A stretch of 43,372 bases of DNA from contig JAHDCJ010000003.1 in the NCBI GenBank assembly GCA_020629935.1, positions 1 to 43,372 of the forward strand, given 5' to 3'. Under the pieces are notes generated by a model that had not been told where the DNA came from, did no database searches, and worked only from the letters and a program-made list of their open reading frames with translations. How positions within the stretch are numbered: the first letter of the stretch is position 1; the number at the start of each line of letters is the position of its first letter. Origin of the DNA: Saprospiraceae bacterium. Lineage in GTDB: Bacteria > Bacteroidota > Bacteroidia > Chitinophagales > Saprospiraceae. Of the stretch, positions 8,802-17,705 are shown piece by piece. The translations under genes were made by a program, and so were the position numbers.

Positions 8802-9383
8802 ATGAATTTAGATACCGATCATCCCCCCAGAATTGAGGATTTAATTTCACCCGAAAATGAATTAGAACAACAGATTTTGGCTGACCCACAATGGCTTGAA
8901 GGGGCTTGGTGGGGCAAACCAAGATGGGGACACCCAGAAGGAGCGGTAGTCTATCACATCCAAGAAGTATTAGACAATATTGATCGACTAAACCCTAATC
9001 CAGAGATAAGAAAAAACCTTCGACTCATTGCCTTAACACATGACAACTTCAAACATCTTGAACATAAAGGATCTCCTAGAGATTGGTCTAAACATCACGC
9101 TATGTTTGCTAGAACATTTGCCGAAAAGTATAATATCGAAACACATGTGTTAGATGTCATTGAACTTCATGATGAAGCATACTATGCTTGGAGAATTTAC
9201 CATAAAAATGGAAATAAAGAAGAAGGCAGTGCGCGCTTAGAACAATTGATCAAACGATTGAATGGGAAAATTCAACTCTTCTACTTATTCTTTAAATGTG
9301 ATACTCAAACAGGAGATAAAACTCAAGAACCTGTACATTGGTTCGAATCCACAGTAAAAGGAATACAACTCACCAAATTTTAA
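8802..9383 (+). CDS. HD-domain-like protein of unknown substrate
   Basis: A 193-residue soluble protein with spaced histidines and aspartates resembling an HD phosphohydrolase: H in WGHPEGAVVYH, then THD (in LIALTHDNFKHL), SKHHAMFAR and IELHDEAYYAW. The HD superfamily uses these to bind metal, but the spacing is not textbook, so enzyme activity is tentative. The ATG at 8802 is the only sensible start. It ends 4 nt before an FAD-dependent oxidoreductase gene, so the two are probably co-transcribed; whether they share a pathway is unknown. Confidence 0.7.
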   Translation: MNLDTDHPPRIEDLISPENELEQQILADPQWLEGAWWGKPRWGHPEGAVVYHIQEVLDNIDRLNPNPEIRKNLRLIALTHDNFKHLEHKGSPRDWSKHHAMFARTFAEKYNIETHVLDVIELHDEAYYAWRIYHKNGNKEEGSARLEQLIKRLNGKIQLFYLFFKCDTQTGDKTQEPVHWFESTVKGIQLTKF

Positions 9384-9387
9384 TTTC

Positions 9388-10518
9388 ATGAATCTAAGTT
9401 TTTGGGAAAAAGATAGCTTCTATTCCCAGGTAGATGTCTTAATCGTTGGATCAGGTCTTGTCGGATTAAATGCCGCAATCCACCTAAAAGAACAAGCTCC
9501 TAACTTGAATGTCCTTGTTGTAGAACGAGGCACACTCCCTTCAGGAGCAAGTACGAAAAATGCAGGTTTTGCCTGTTTCGGAAGTATTTCCGAACTCCTA
9601 GACGATTTACAAACGCATGATTCGGATGAAGTTTTTGCTTTAGTAGAAAAACGATGGCGTGGACTCCAACGCCTTCGTCAGCGCGTAGGTGACACTAACT
9701 TGTCTTATGAAGGAAATGGAAATTTTGAATTATTTCAAAAAGAAGATGCGACTCTTTATGAACAGTGTATAGAAAAAATGGATTGGTTTAATCATCATTT
9801 AGCTTCTATTACTGGCTTAACACATACTTTTCAAATTCGAAATGAACAAATAAGCCAACTGGGTTTTGAAGGTTTTGAACATTTGATCCTTAATACCGGA
9901 GAAGGACAATTGCATCCGGGTAAAATGATGAAAGCTTTGCTTAACATTGCATTCGATAAAGGAGTAAAATTTCTCTTTGGGAATCGGGTAACACAAATGG
10001 AATCCGAAGGCTCGAATTGGAGCGTGTCTCTTGAAAATGGACAAACCATAAAAACAAACAAATTACTGATTGCTACCAATGGATTTGCCAAACAACTCCT
10101 TCCCGAATTAAATGTTTTACCTGCTAGAAATCAAGTACTGCTAACCACTCCGATCCCTAATTTAAAAATGAAAGGATGTTTTCATTATGAAAAAGGATAC
10201 GTTTATTTTAGAAATGTCGGCCAACGGGTTTTATTGGGAGGAGGGCGTCATTTAGATAAAACAGGAGAAACCACCGATCAATTTGGGCATACTCAACAAA
10301 TTGTAGATTATTTACGAACTCTACTCCAAAAGCATATTCTCCCCACCCAACCTTTCGAAATCGAACATCAATGGAGTGGTATTCTTGGCGTCGGTCAGCA
10401 AAAGAAACCAATTATCAAAGAAGTGAAACCCAATTTAATCGTAGCTGTACGAATGGGCGGTATGGGCGTTGCAATAGGTAGCCTTGTAGGTGAAGAGGCC
10501 GCTGATCTTGTTTTGTAA
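9388..10518 (+). CDS. FAD-dependent oxidoreductase, DAO (glycine/D-amino-acid oxidase) family
   Basis: A 376-residue flavoprotein. The N-terminal dinucleotide-binding motif GSGLVG (residues 21-26) and the second conserved block (VVERGTLPSGASTKNAG) mark the DAO/glycine-oxidase family. The C-terminal GGMGVAIGSLVGEEAAD is the usual second FAD contact. Such enzymes oxidise secondary or primary amines of small molecules, often amino acids, making H2O2 when oxygen is the acceptor. The real substrate is unknown. It follows the HD-like gene by 4 nt and its stop overlaps an upstream ATG of the next frame. No signal peptide, so cytoplasmic. Confidence 0.85.
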   Translation: MNLSFWEKDSFYSQVDVLIVGSGLVGLNAAIHLKEQAPNLNVLVVERGTLPSGASTKNAGFACFGSISELLDDLQTHDSDEVFALVEKRWRGLQRLRQRVGDTNLSYEGNGNFELFQKEDATLYEQCIEKMDWFNHHLASITGLTHTFQIRNEQISQLGFEGFEHLILNTGEGQLHPGKMMKALLNIAFDKGVKFLFGNRVTQMESEGSNWSVSLENGQTIKTNKLLIATNGFAKQLLPELNVLPARNQVLLTTPIPNLKMKGCFHYEKGYVYFRNVGQRVLLGGGRHLDKTGETTDQFGHTQQIVDYLRTLLQKHILPTQPFEIEHQWSGILGVGQQKKPIIKEVKPNLIVAVRMGGMGVAIGSLVGEEAADLVL

Positions 10519-10634
10519 TGCTCTGCAACACAAAAAAAGTTTCTAATTCACTCAAAACCTTGACATTACAATGGTTTTGGCTTAGTTTTTGTTCTTTATT
10601 AAGTCTAATTTTTTCAAAAAAACAAAAAATAATA

Positions 10635-12233
10635 ATGGAGAAACGTATATCCTTAACTATCCTTGTAACCTTAACCTTTCTCCAACTTTTTTCCCAAAAT
10701 AATCAATCAACAAAACCTGAAGTTCATATTCCTTATGTAGACATTCATGTACATCCAGGAATCAAAGCATTTAACTCTAGGCATTTAGGGGAATATGATT
10801 TATGGTCTACCATCACCCATGACTGTGATGGCGGATATGCCAATTGGATGGTGAATGGATCAAAAGGACTTCCTCGATATTCTCAATCCAATTTTGAGTC
10901 TTTAATGAATGGAAATTTCCGTGTGATTGGTTACTCAATGACGCCTATAGAACGGGGTTTTTACAGTCCTCGATTATTAAACCTTAAGAAAAAAGGCGCA
11001 GCGACTTTTGCTTGTATTAGCGGCGTAATGGTAGAACCCAATAGCCTAAAATTAAAAGATGATGTTCAATATTTTCCAATCCTTAAAGAGAATATTGACT
11101 TTGTGATTGAAGGTGAGAAAAAGCCGCATTTAATCAATGATGTAGCGCATAGTTATGAGGTAGTCCAAAGTAAATCTCATCTTCAACGTTTACTTAAAGA
11201 AGCAAATAAAATGGCTGTGGTTCTTAATATTGAAGGCGGTCATGTTTTGGGACATTCTTTAGAAAACAAGGACGTTTCTGATCAACCAGATTTTCATAAA
11301 AAAGTCATTCAAAATCTCCTTCGGTTAAAAGGGGTAAAGCCATTAAATCCTTGGCAGCAAAAATATCTAAAACACCCCATTTTCAGCATGGGAATTAATC
11401 ATTTTTATTGGAATGGTCTGGGAGGACATGCCAAAGCATTTGATTTTACCCAGACCCTCGTTTTTGGTGGGAGTAAAGGCCTAAACGAGCCCATTTCTGA
11501 TCTTGGAAAAAAGGTAATCAAGTTGATGATTAATGATAAGAAAGGACGGCGAATTATTCCAGATGCTAAGCATATGAGTGTGGCGTCTAGAACATGGTAT
11601 TATAGTCTCCTTGATTCTTTAAAAGCAGATGGAATTCATGTTCCGATTTTATTTAGTCATGCCGCAGTTACAGGTTTGAGTATTTCAGATAGTGATTTTT
11701 TGAAAAAAGATAAAAACGGAAAAAGTAAAGACAGTTATTTCAATCAATGGCAAATCAATTTAGCTAATGAAGAAATCCAGCGGGTAGCTGATTCAAAAGG
11801 GTTGATTGGAATTATGTTAGATAAGTATCGTTTATGTGGAGGAAAAGCGGTGGAGTTAATGGAAGCTACGGAAGTTCACTCCGAAGCTCGTCGAAAAATA
11901 GCCATAAAGATTATTGCTATGAACTTTTTGCAAGTCGCAAAAGTGGCAGGAAAAAAAGGTTGGGACATTGTGTGTATAGGCACCGATTACGATGGCATGA
12001 TGAAACCCTTTGCGCATTATATGACTTCTGAAGAATTGGGCACTATATCTCAAGATTTATACGAATTCTTTTCTAATCCAGAAGATGTATTTGAAGTGTT
12101 TACCAAGGAAGAAGTCAAAGAATTGATGTATGGATATTCTGCCGAAAAACTCGTACAAAAAATCATGTCAGAAAACGGAATTCAATTTTACATTACCCAT
12201 TTCCCCAAAAATAATCGTGCTGATCAATTTTAA
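10635..12233 (+). CDS. Secreted M19 (membrane dipeptidase)-like metallohydrolase
   Basis: Starting at MEKRISLTILVTLTFL gives 532 residues and a clear signal peptide ending near LFSQ. A longer frame from 10518 adds 39 residues that spoil the signal and is less likely. Residues that line the M19 active site are recognisable: H38 and H40 in DIHVHPG (family members usually have HxD here), E200 in NIEGGH, H342 in FSHAA and D451 in GTDYDGM. The second metal histidine that normally follows the SH motif appears to be replaced (WQINLANEE), so the metal site may be altered. Dipeptide hydrolysis is therefore only a family-level guess; another amidohydrolase role is possible. It is convergent with the pseudouridine synthase gene, with 2 nt between stops. 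Confidence 0.75.
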   Translation: MEKRISLTILVTLTFLQLFSQNNQSTKPEVHIPYVDIHVHPGIKAFNSRHLGEYDLWSTITHDCDGGYANWMVNGSKGLPRYSQSNFESLMNGNFRVIGYSMTPIERGFYSPRLLNLKKKGAATFACISGVMVEPNSLKLKDDVQYFPILKENIDFVIEGEKKPHLINDVAHSYEVVQSKSHLQRLLKEANKMAVVLNIEGGHVLGHSLENKDVSDQPDFHKKVIQNLLRLKGVKPLNPWQQKYLKHPIFSMGINHFYWNGLGGHAKAFDFTQTLVFGGSKGLNEPISDLGKKVIKLMINDKKGRRIIPDAKHMSVASRTWYYSLLDSLKADGIHVPILFSHAAVTGLSISDSDFLKKDKNGKSKDSYFNQWQINLANEEIQRVADSKGLIGIMLDKYRLCGGKAVELMEATEVHSEARRKIAIKIIAMNFLQVAKVAGKKGWDIVCIGTDYDGMMKPFAHYMTSEELGTISQDLYEFFSNPEDVFEVFTKEEVKELMYGYSAEKLVQKIMSENGIQFYITHFPKNNRADQF

Positions 12234-12235
12234 AA

Positions 12236-13102
12236 CTACTTGATTTGTTTAGCGAACTGTGAAAACTTTTTAGGATAAGGAGTCGTAATTTTTATTTCTT
12301 CTTTTGTTAAAGGGTGTATAAATCGAAGATAATGTCCATGTAAGGCAATTTGATTAAAAGGATTGCCTGGCGCGCCATACATTCTATCTCCCACAATTAC
12401 ACAATTAATACTAGCCAATTGGGCACGCATTTGCTTTTTCACTCCAGTTTCTGGTCGTAATTCAATGAGATTATGCTTTTTAAAGGTTTTCAATAATTTA
12501 AAACGAGTGATTGCTAATTCATTCCCAGATTTAATTCTCGTAGTAATGACATGACCTTTTTGATTTCGTTCTAAATGATGTTCTAGTTTACCTTCTGGAG
12601 AAGGCAATTTACCTTCTATTAAAGCGCAAAATCGACGTTCTACGTTTTCCCATTCGTCGCGCATTCGTTGCCGATTTCGTTCCGATTTGGCAAACAAAGT
12701 GATGCCCGAAATATTTTTATCTAAACGTTTGACTAAATACGATTTACATGGATTTTTTGAACGAAACTGAGTAAATTCAGCTACATGTTCGGCAAAGGTG
12801 CGTTTACCTCTTGGTGCCTGCCCTGAAGCAATCATTCCTGCGGGTTTTTCTATTGCAAGAAAATAATCATCTTCAAAAAGAACTTTATATTTCGTATCAG
12901 AAACGTATTTAACTAATTTTTCTTTCACTTTAGAGACCATGACTACTTCCCCTCTCTTCAACATATAATCAGGTCTTCGTACGGCTTTATTGGAAACAAT
13001 GACTTGTCCCGACTTGATCATTCGCCGAATTTTATTTTTGGATGCGGTTCCTATTTTTTCCATTAAATAATCAAATAAGGAACTTGGTTTATCTACTTTC
13101 AT
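12236..13102 (-). CDS. RNA pseudouridine synthase, RluA/RluD family
   Basis: A 288-residue enzyme that isomerises uridine to pseudouridine in rRNA or tRNA. The N-terminal S4 RNA-binding domain spans about residues 8-55 (SKNKIRRMIKSGQVIVSNKA). The catalytic motif is RLDKNISG, with D128 the nucleophilic aspartate. Later HGHYLRFIHPLT is the usual C-terminal block. Length is slightly short of the roughly 320 residues of RluD, with a compact C-terminus. Target position is not predictable, so I give no gene symbol. It is followed on the same strand by nothing until the convergent stop at 12233, and it lies 26 nt downstream of the VanX-like gene. Confidence 0.9.
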   Translation of the reverse strand: MKVDKPSSLFDYLMEKIGTASKNKIRRMIKSGQVIVSNKAVRRPDYMLKRGEVVMVSKVKEKLVKYVSDTKYKVLFEDDYFLAIEKPAGMIASGQAPRGKRTFAEHVAEFTQFRSKNPCKSYLVKRLDKNISGITLFAKSERNRQRMRDEWENVERRFCALIEGKLPSPEGKLEHHLERNQKGHVITTRIKSGNELAITRFKLLKTFKKHNLIELRPETGVKKQMRAQLASINCVIVGDRMYGAPGNPFNQIALHGHYLRFIHPLTKEEIKITTPYPKKFSQFAKQIK

Positions 13103-13128
13103 TTTGGTATTTTCTAAATGCTAATTTA

Positions 13129-13854
13129 CTAATCGCAAGGCCAAAGGTAATCAGATAATTTATAACTTCCTTTTTTATAGGAATAATGCCACCATTCTGT
13201 TCGGATAGAAGAGAAGCCATGCTTCTCCATTGTCTCCTTTAAAATTTTGCGATTGGCATTGATCGTATCATTATGTTTAGTATACGTATGGTAAGCTTTT
13301 TGACCGAAATAATCGAACTCAGTTCCCATATCTAATTCTTTTCCATTGGCGTCAACAATTGTTAAATCAACGGCTGCGCCTCTATTGTGCATAGAACCTT
13401 TTGCAGGATTGGTTACATAACGTGGGTCAGGGACTTTATCCCATAATTTTTGTTGAATGGGTCTTGGACGGAAACAATCAAACATTTTCAAACCAAGATG
13501 CTGTGTTTCTAAATCTTTTTGTACTTCCAAAAGAGCTTTCGCTACAGGAGGACGTAAATAACATTTTCCACAATCATATAATTGAATCTTAACAAAATTG
13601 TTGCTTGTAGCATATCGCATATCTAAGACAATGGCAGGAGCCACTTCTTCGATATTGGTCCAATACGTTTCATCTTTTGATGGATCGGGTTTAGGCTTTG
13701 GTTTTACCTTAACTATGGTATCTTTTGGAGGCGACACTGTTTCCTGCTTTATAGTATCCGCGTTTATTGTGGGCGAATCTTTTTTAGGTTTGTCTACTTG
13801 TCGACAAGAAAAAAGAGTAAATATTAAGAGGAAAGTCCAAAAGATATTTTTCAT
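13129..13854 (-). CDS. D-alanyl-D-alanine dipeptidase (VanX/DdpX-like, M15D) lipoprotein
   Basis: A 241-residue lipoprotein: signal peptide with lipobox LFSC (C17), then a proline/lysine/threonine-rich linker to about residue 60. The catalytic domain has the zinc ligands H156 and D163 in SMHNRGAAVD and H223 in EWWHY, the catalytic base E220 and the substrate arginine R129 in CFRPRP. It should cut D-Ala-D-Ala outside the cytoplasmic membrane, recycling peptidoglycan dipeptide. It is not in a vancomycin-resistance context: no vanH or vanA neighbour is present. Membrane-anchored forms like this are known in Bacteroidota. It starts 12 nt after the smpB stop, so co-transcription is likely. Confidence 0.9.
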   Translation of the reverse strand: MKNIFWTFLLIFTLFSCRQVDKPKKDSPTINADTIKQETVSPPKDTIVKVKPKPKPDPSKDETYWTNIEEVAPAIVLDMRYATSNNFVKIQLYDCGKCYLRPPVAKALLEVQKDLETQHLGLKMFDCFRPRPIQQKLWDKVPDPRYVTNPAKGSMHNRGAAVDLTIVDANGKELDMGTEFDYFGQKAYHTYTKHNDTINANRKILKETMEKHGFSSIRTEWWHYSYKKGSYKLSDYLWPCD

Positions 13855-13866
13855 AGGTTAAATGGC

Positions 13867-14331
13867 TTAAAAATCTTGTTTTTTTATACGATCAAGTGCC
13901 CGTTTATTTTCTCGATCTTTGATTGTTTCTCGTTTGTCGAATGATTTTTTACCCTTCACCAAAATGATTTCTACTTTTGCGTATCCTCGGTCAGAAATAT
14001 ATAATCGATAAGGAATTAAGGTATTCCCCTTTTCCCTAATTTTTCGATCAATTTTTTTAATTTCTTGTCGGTTTAAAAGCAGTTTTCTTTCTCGTTTAGG
14101 TTCATGGTTATTATAGGTTCCAAATCTATATTCTGAGATATGTAAGTTACGTATAAAGACCTCTCCATTTTTCACTAGGCAATAACCATCAGATAAGTTC
14201 GCCATTCCTTCCCGAATCGATTTAATTTCTGTGCCTTGTAATACAAGACCAGCCTCGAAGTTTTGCAGAAAATGATATTCAAATGCAGCCTTTCGATTGA
14301 CGATATTTATTTCTTTTGGTATATTTTTCAT
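13867..14331 (-). CDS. smpB: SsrA-binding protein SmpB
   Basis: A 154-residue SmpB, normal in size. Characteristic blocks are NRKAAFEYHFL, AGLVLQGTEIKSIREG, YNNHEPKRERKLLL and the basic C-terminal tail KRALDRIKKQDF that enters the ribosomal mRNA channel. It delivers tmRNA to stalled ribosomes for trans-translation. I start at MKNIPKEINI; an in-frame ATG 5 codons upstream is possible. The tmRNA gene itself is not seen in the window. Gene order smpB followed by the VanX-like gene suggests a small operon. Confidence 0.95.
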   Translation of the reverse strand: MKNIPKEINIVNRKAAFEYHFLQNFEAGLVLQGTEIKSIREGMANLSDGYCLVKNGEVFIRNLHISEYRFGTYNNHEPKRERKLLLNRQEIKKIDRKIREKGNTLIPYRLYISDRGYAKVEIILVKGKKSFDKRETIKDRENKRALDRIKKQDF

Positions 14332-14455
14332 GATGCTATGATTCAAATTTAAGATTCTTATTCCAAATAACCTGACGATCTTTCGATCAATTTAGTCACA
14401 ATGGATATAAAGTCCTACTTAGAAAGGGATTTGAATGGATAAAAGTTCCCTTTAC

Positions 14456-15940
14456 TTACTGAATAACATTTACTTTTCTTGCTAAAGAGGTTGGAATTGC
14501 AATGGTTTCTTCCTCTACCATCAACAATAAAAGATTTTCTTGTTTGTCTAAGACTTGGAAATCTTGCTCTGGATATAAACCCAATTTCCACAAGGTAGAA
14601 AGTAAATAATCGTTGATTTGGTCTTCTGCAATTTGAGCAATTTCTTTTTGATTTAAATTGGCTAAGGGAAATTCTGGATTTCGCTCCTTTTGTGGAATGG
14701 GAGAACCGTGTGGATCAAGCACAGGAAAATGCAGTTTAGTTTCTACTTCATCTAAAATATCTTCGGTGAGAATATGTTCATATTTCTCCGCTTCTTCATG
14801 AATTTGTTCTGAACTTAGTCCAAGTTCTTCTACCAAATACGTTTCCCAAAGTCGATGGGCACGAACTAATCGAATCGCTTCGTTTTCCCCGTTTTTAGTT
14901 AATTTTAAATGGTTCTTATTAAACTCCATCCATCCTTTTTTCCTTAGGCTTTTGGTTAATCTTTTTAGATAACTTTCGGACATTCCTAAACGAGCTTTTA
15001 GACTACTTATAGACAAATTTCCTTTCAATGTTAGCCGATAACTTTGTTTGAGAATATCTTCCGACTCCACTCGAATTCGAGTTTTTCTTTTATGAAAATA
15101 ATTAAACAATAATCCTTTTTTAGGCGAGAAAAATACAGCCAGTAAGTAGAAAAAAGTAGCCACTATTACCATAGCTGGTCCAGGTGTTGTGTTGTAATAA
15201 TTAGAAAAAATTAACCCTAATACCGCAGCAAGCATTCCTAAAAACCCTGAAATAACCAACATCCATTTTAATCGATCGGTCAATAATAATGCGGTGGATG
15301 CTGGAGTAATCAACATCGCAACGACCAAAATTACGCCCACCGCTCTTAGTGAAACGACCACCGCAAAAGCCAAGAGTAACATTAAAAAATAATGTACGGT
15401 TTTTACAGAAATTCCCATCGTTTCCGCAATAACAGGTTGGAAAGTCGTAGCAAATAAGTATCGATAAAAAACAACTACACTGACTAAAACATATAACGTA
15501 ATAAAGAAGGTTAAGTATAAATCTTCATCTGACAAACCCAATACATTTCCGAAAAGAAAATGATCAAGGTCCAAGTGTGCACCAGTCTTAGCTACTTTAG
15601 AAATACCCATGACACCAATAGAAAACATAGCCGTAAAAACAATACCTATGGCGGCATCATTTTTAGTTTTAGCATTATGCTGTATCCAAGTGATAAAAAA
15701 CGCAGTGATTAACCCTGCGACCACAGCCCCAGTAAAAATAGCCATGACGCCAGCTCCAGCGACTACAAAACCAACGACCACTCCAGGTAAAACGGCATGC
15801 GCTAATGCATCACCAATCAATGACATATTTCGCAATACGATAAAACAACCTAAGACACCACACATCAATCCAACCAACACCGAAGCTTGCAAGGCACGAA
15901 TACCAAAATCATATGCAAATATTTCAAAAAATCCTTCCAT
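14456..15940 (-). CDS. Metal ABC transporter permease fused to a DtxR-type metalloregulator domain
   Basis: A 494-residue fusion. Residues 1-285 are an ABC-3 (ZnuB/TroC/MntB-like) permease with about eight membrane segments, including the GDALAHAVLPGVVVGF block. Residues 290-490 are a DtxR/MntR-like unit: a winged helix (KARLGMSESYLKRLTKSL), the RAHRLWETYLVEELG dimer block, EEAEKYEHILTE with metal-site-like residues and the DPHGSPIP motif, then an SH3-like tail. The cytoplasmic regulator part could sense Mn, Fe or Zn and gate transport rather than bind DNA; this is inference. Such fusions occur in Bacteroidota. Its start overlaps the ATPase stop by 1 nt. Last gene of the operon. Confidence 0.9.
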   Translation of the reverse strand: MEGFFEIFAYDFGIRALQASVLVGLMCGVLGCFIVLRNMSLIGDALAHAVLPGVVVGFVVAGAGVMAIFTGAVVAGLITAFFITWIQHNAKTKNDAAIGIVFTAMFSIGVMGISKVAKTGAHLDLDHFLFGNVLGLSDEDLYLTFFITLYVLVSVVVFYRYLFATTFQPVIAETMGISVKTVHYFLMLLLAFAVVVSLRAVGVILVVAMLITPASTALLLTDRLKWMLVISGFLGMLAAVLGLIFSNYYNTTPGPAMVIVATFFYLLAVFFSPKKGLLFNYFHKRKTRIRVESEDILKQSYRLTLKGNLSISSLKARLGMSESYLKRLTKSLRKKGWMEFNKNHLKLTKNGENEAIRLVRAHRLWETYLVEELGLSSEQIHEEAEKYEHILTEDILDEVETKLHFPVLDPHGSPIPQKERNPEFPLANLNQKEIAQIAEDQINDYLLSTLWKLGLYPEQDFQVLDKQENLLLLMVEEETIAIPTSLARKVNVIQ

Positions 15941-16698
15941 TATCTTTTCTCATTTTCATGTGCTGCTCGATGCAAAACCGATAATTGACTACCATATGTT
16001 TTGGCAATATTTTCATCGGTAAAGGTTTTTCTTGTTTCTCCATAAGCGACTAAACGTTGATTGAGCAATACTACACAATCAAAATATTCATGTACTTTAG
16101 ACAAATCATGGTGCACCACTAATAAGGTTTTCCCTTTCTCCGTCATCCGTTTCAGTAAACGCACAATTTTTTCTTCTGTGGTAATATCTACCCCAACTAA
16201 AGGTTCATCTAACAATAAAATTTCGGCTCCTTGACATAAGGCTCTTGCTAAAAAAACCCGTTGTTGTTGTCCTCCTGAAAGTTCACCAATCTGCCGATCT
16301 TTTAAAGCTAAAATGCCCATATCTTCTAACGCTTCTTTAGCTATATTTCGATCTTGATTATTGATCCGTTGAAAAATGGATTTATGTGGGTAACGCCCCA
16401 TTAAAACGACATCCATTACGGTGGCAGGAAATTGCCAATCAATTTCTCCTTTTTGAGGAATGTAAACTACGTTTTTACGCTGTTCGTTTATGGGTTTTCC
16501 AAGAATAGAAATATTTCCAGAGTTTAATGGAATTAAGCCCAAAATCGCTTTAAATAATGTAGATTTACCTGCACCATTTGGGCCCACTACTCCATATATT
16601 TTGCCTGGTTCAATATCTAAATAAATATTAGACAAAATCATTTTTCGATCGTAAGAAACCGAAAGACCTTTTACTGATATGGCTATATTTTTCTCCAC
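15940..16698 (-). CDS. Metal ABC transporter ATP-binding protein
   Basis: A 252-residue ABC ATPase with Walker A GPNGAGKST (residues 39-47), the signature LSGGQQQR, Walker B ILLLDEP and the switch histidine in VVHHDLSKV. It resembles the ZnuC/TroB/MntB group that powers Mn, Zn or Fe uptake. It starts 3 nt after the stop of the substrate-binding protein gene and overlaps the permease start, so translational coupling is expected. The energy-coupling partner is the fused permease. Confidence 0.93.
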   Translation of the reverse strand: MEKNIAISVKGLSVSYDRKMILSNIYLDIEPGKIYGVVGPNGAGKSTLFKAILGLIPLNSGNISILGKPINEQRKNVVYIPQKGEIDWQFPATVMDVVLMGRYPHKSIFQRINNQDRNIAKEALEDMGILALKDRQIGELSGGQQQRVFLARALCQGAEILLLDEPLVGVDITTEEKIVRLLKRMTEKGKTLLVVHHDLSKVHEYFDCVVLLNQRLVAYGETRKTFTDENIAKTYGSQLSVLHRAAHENEKR

Positions 16699-16701
16699 TT
16701 A

Positions 16702-17700
16702 TTATTTCATTTTTCCGTACATCATTCCAAATCCTGCAAGAAAGAACAAGACAATAACACCCGTCATGATATAATTGGATGTAGAGCTTGGTTGATTCAC
16801 TTCTTCCATATTTTTTTCATTGGTCGCTGCATTCAAACCAGAGACAATCGTTTGGGTGTTTAAACGCATCATTTTGACGTAAGTCTCTCCTCCTATTTTT
16901 TCATCTCCTAAAGAATCTGCTAGCAATTTACCGCCAATTCGAATTCCATTGTCTTTTGCAATTTGTTTTAGCAATTTGGGATTGACTGTTGATTCTACAA
17001 AAACCGCGGGCACTTTCGTTTTCTTAATCAATTTTTGAAGATTGATCACGTCTTCCGTTTGCACCTCTGCATCTGTAGAAACACCCATTACCGCTTCGAG
17101 TTGTAAACCATAACGTCGACCAAAATATTGAAATGCATCATGGCTAGTAATTAAAATCCTTTTGTCTTCAGGAATCTTTTTAATTTCTGTTAAAATATAG
17201 GCATCAAGTGCTTCGAGTTCAGCTAAATATTTTTTTAGGTTTTCTTCGAAAAAAGCTTGTTCTTCTGGCATCAAGTCAGTCAATGCCTTTGCAATATTTT
17301 TACAATATCCTTTCGCTTTTTGCACATCCATCCATGCATGAGGATCAGGAGAATCATAATCTAAACTTTTGATTACCTCTATACCGTCAGTAACGGTAAC
17401 TACTGCAGCTTTTGTGCCTGAGTTTTCAATCAATTCGTCTAGCCAACCTTCAAAAGTAAGCCCGTTTTTTAATACAAGATTTGCATTAGCTACAAGCTTA
17501 GCATCATCAGGTGTAGGATTGTAAATATGTGGATCTCCGCCTACAGGAACAATACATTTTACTTCTAATTTATCACCTGCAATATTGGTCGTCATATCTG
17601 CAATCATTGATGCAGTAGCAGCTACAACAGGCTTATTGTTTTGACTATAAGTCAAGGTAGCAATCAAAATGAATAGTACAATGGTGCAAATCTTTTTCAT
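16702..17700 (-). CDS. Metal ABC transporter substrate-binding protein (TroA/ZnuA-like) with C-terminal membrane anchor
   Basis: A 332-residue cluster-9 binding protein with a signal peptide (residues 1-20, ending TYSQ). Likely metal ligands are H58 (GDPHIYNP), H121 (PDPHAWMD), H187 (TSHDAF) and D262 (LLADSLGD). The three-His-one-Asp set matches TroA/ZnuA, so Zn or Mn is plausible; sequence alone does not decide. Unusually, it ends with a hydrophobic helix (about residues 308-327) and a basic GKMK tail, while no lipobox is present. It may therefore be tethered by its C-terminus rather than by lipid. It lies 5 nt downstream of the regulator gene. Confidence 0.9.
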   Translation of the reverse strand: MKKICTIVLFILIATLTYSQNNKPVVAATASMIADMTTNIAGDKLEVKCIVPVGGDPHIYNPTPDDAKLVANANLVLKNGLTFEGWLDELIENSGTKAAVVTVTDGIEVIKSLDYDSPDPHAWMDVQKAKGYCKNIAKALTDLMPEEQAFFEENLKKYLAELEALDAYILTEIKKIPEDKRILITSHDAFQYFGRRYGLQLEAVMGVSTDAEVQTEDVINLQKLIKKTKVPAVFVESTVNPKLLKQIAKDNGIRIGGKLLADSLGDEKIGGETYVKMMRLNTQTIVSGLNAATNEKNMEEVNQPSSTSNYIMTGVIVLFFLAGFGMMYGKMK

Positions 17701-17705
17701 CTTCG

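Noticed and set aside
13129..13854. VanX-like gene as part of a vancomycin-resistance cluster
   Set aside because: No vanH, vanA-type ligase or two-component genes are nearby; lipoprotein D-Ala-D-Ala dipeptidases are common for peptidoglycan recycling.
14423..14453. AAAGGGA/TCCCTTT repeat after the permease-DtxR gene, as a terminator
   Set aside because: The 7-bp stem has a 17-nt loop and is not followed by a T-run on the minus strand.
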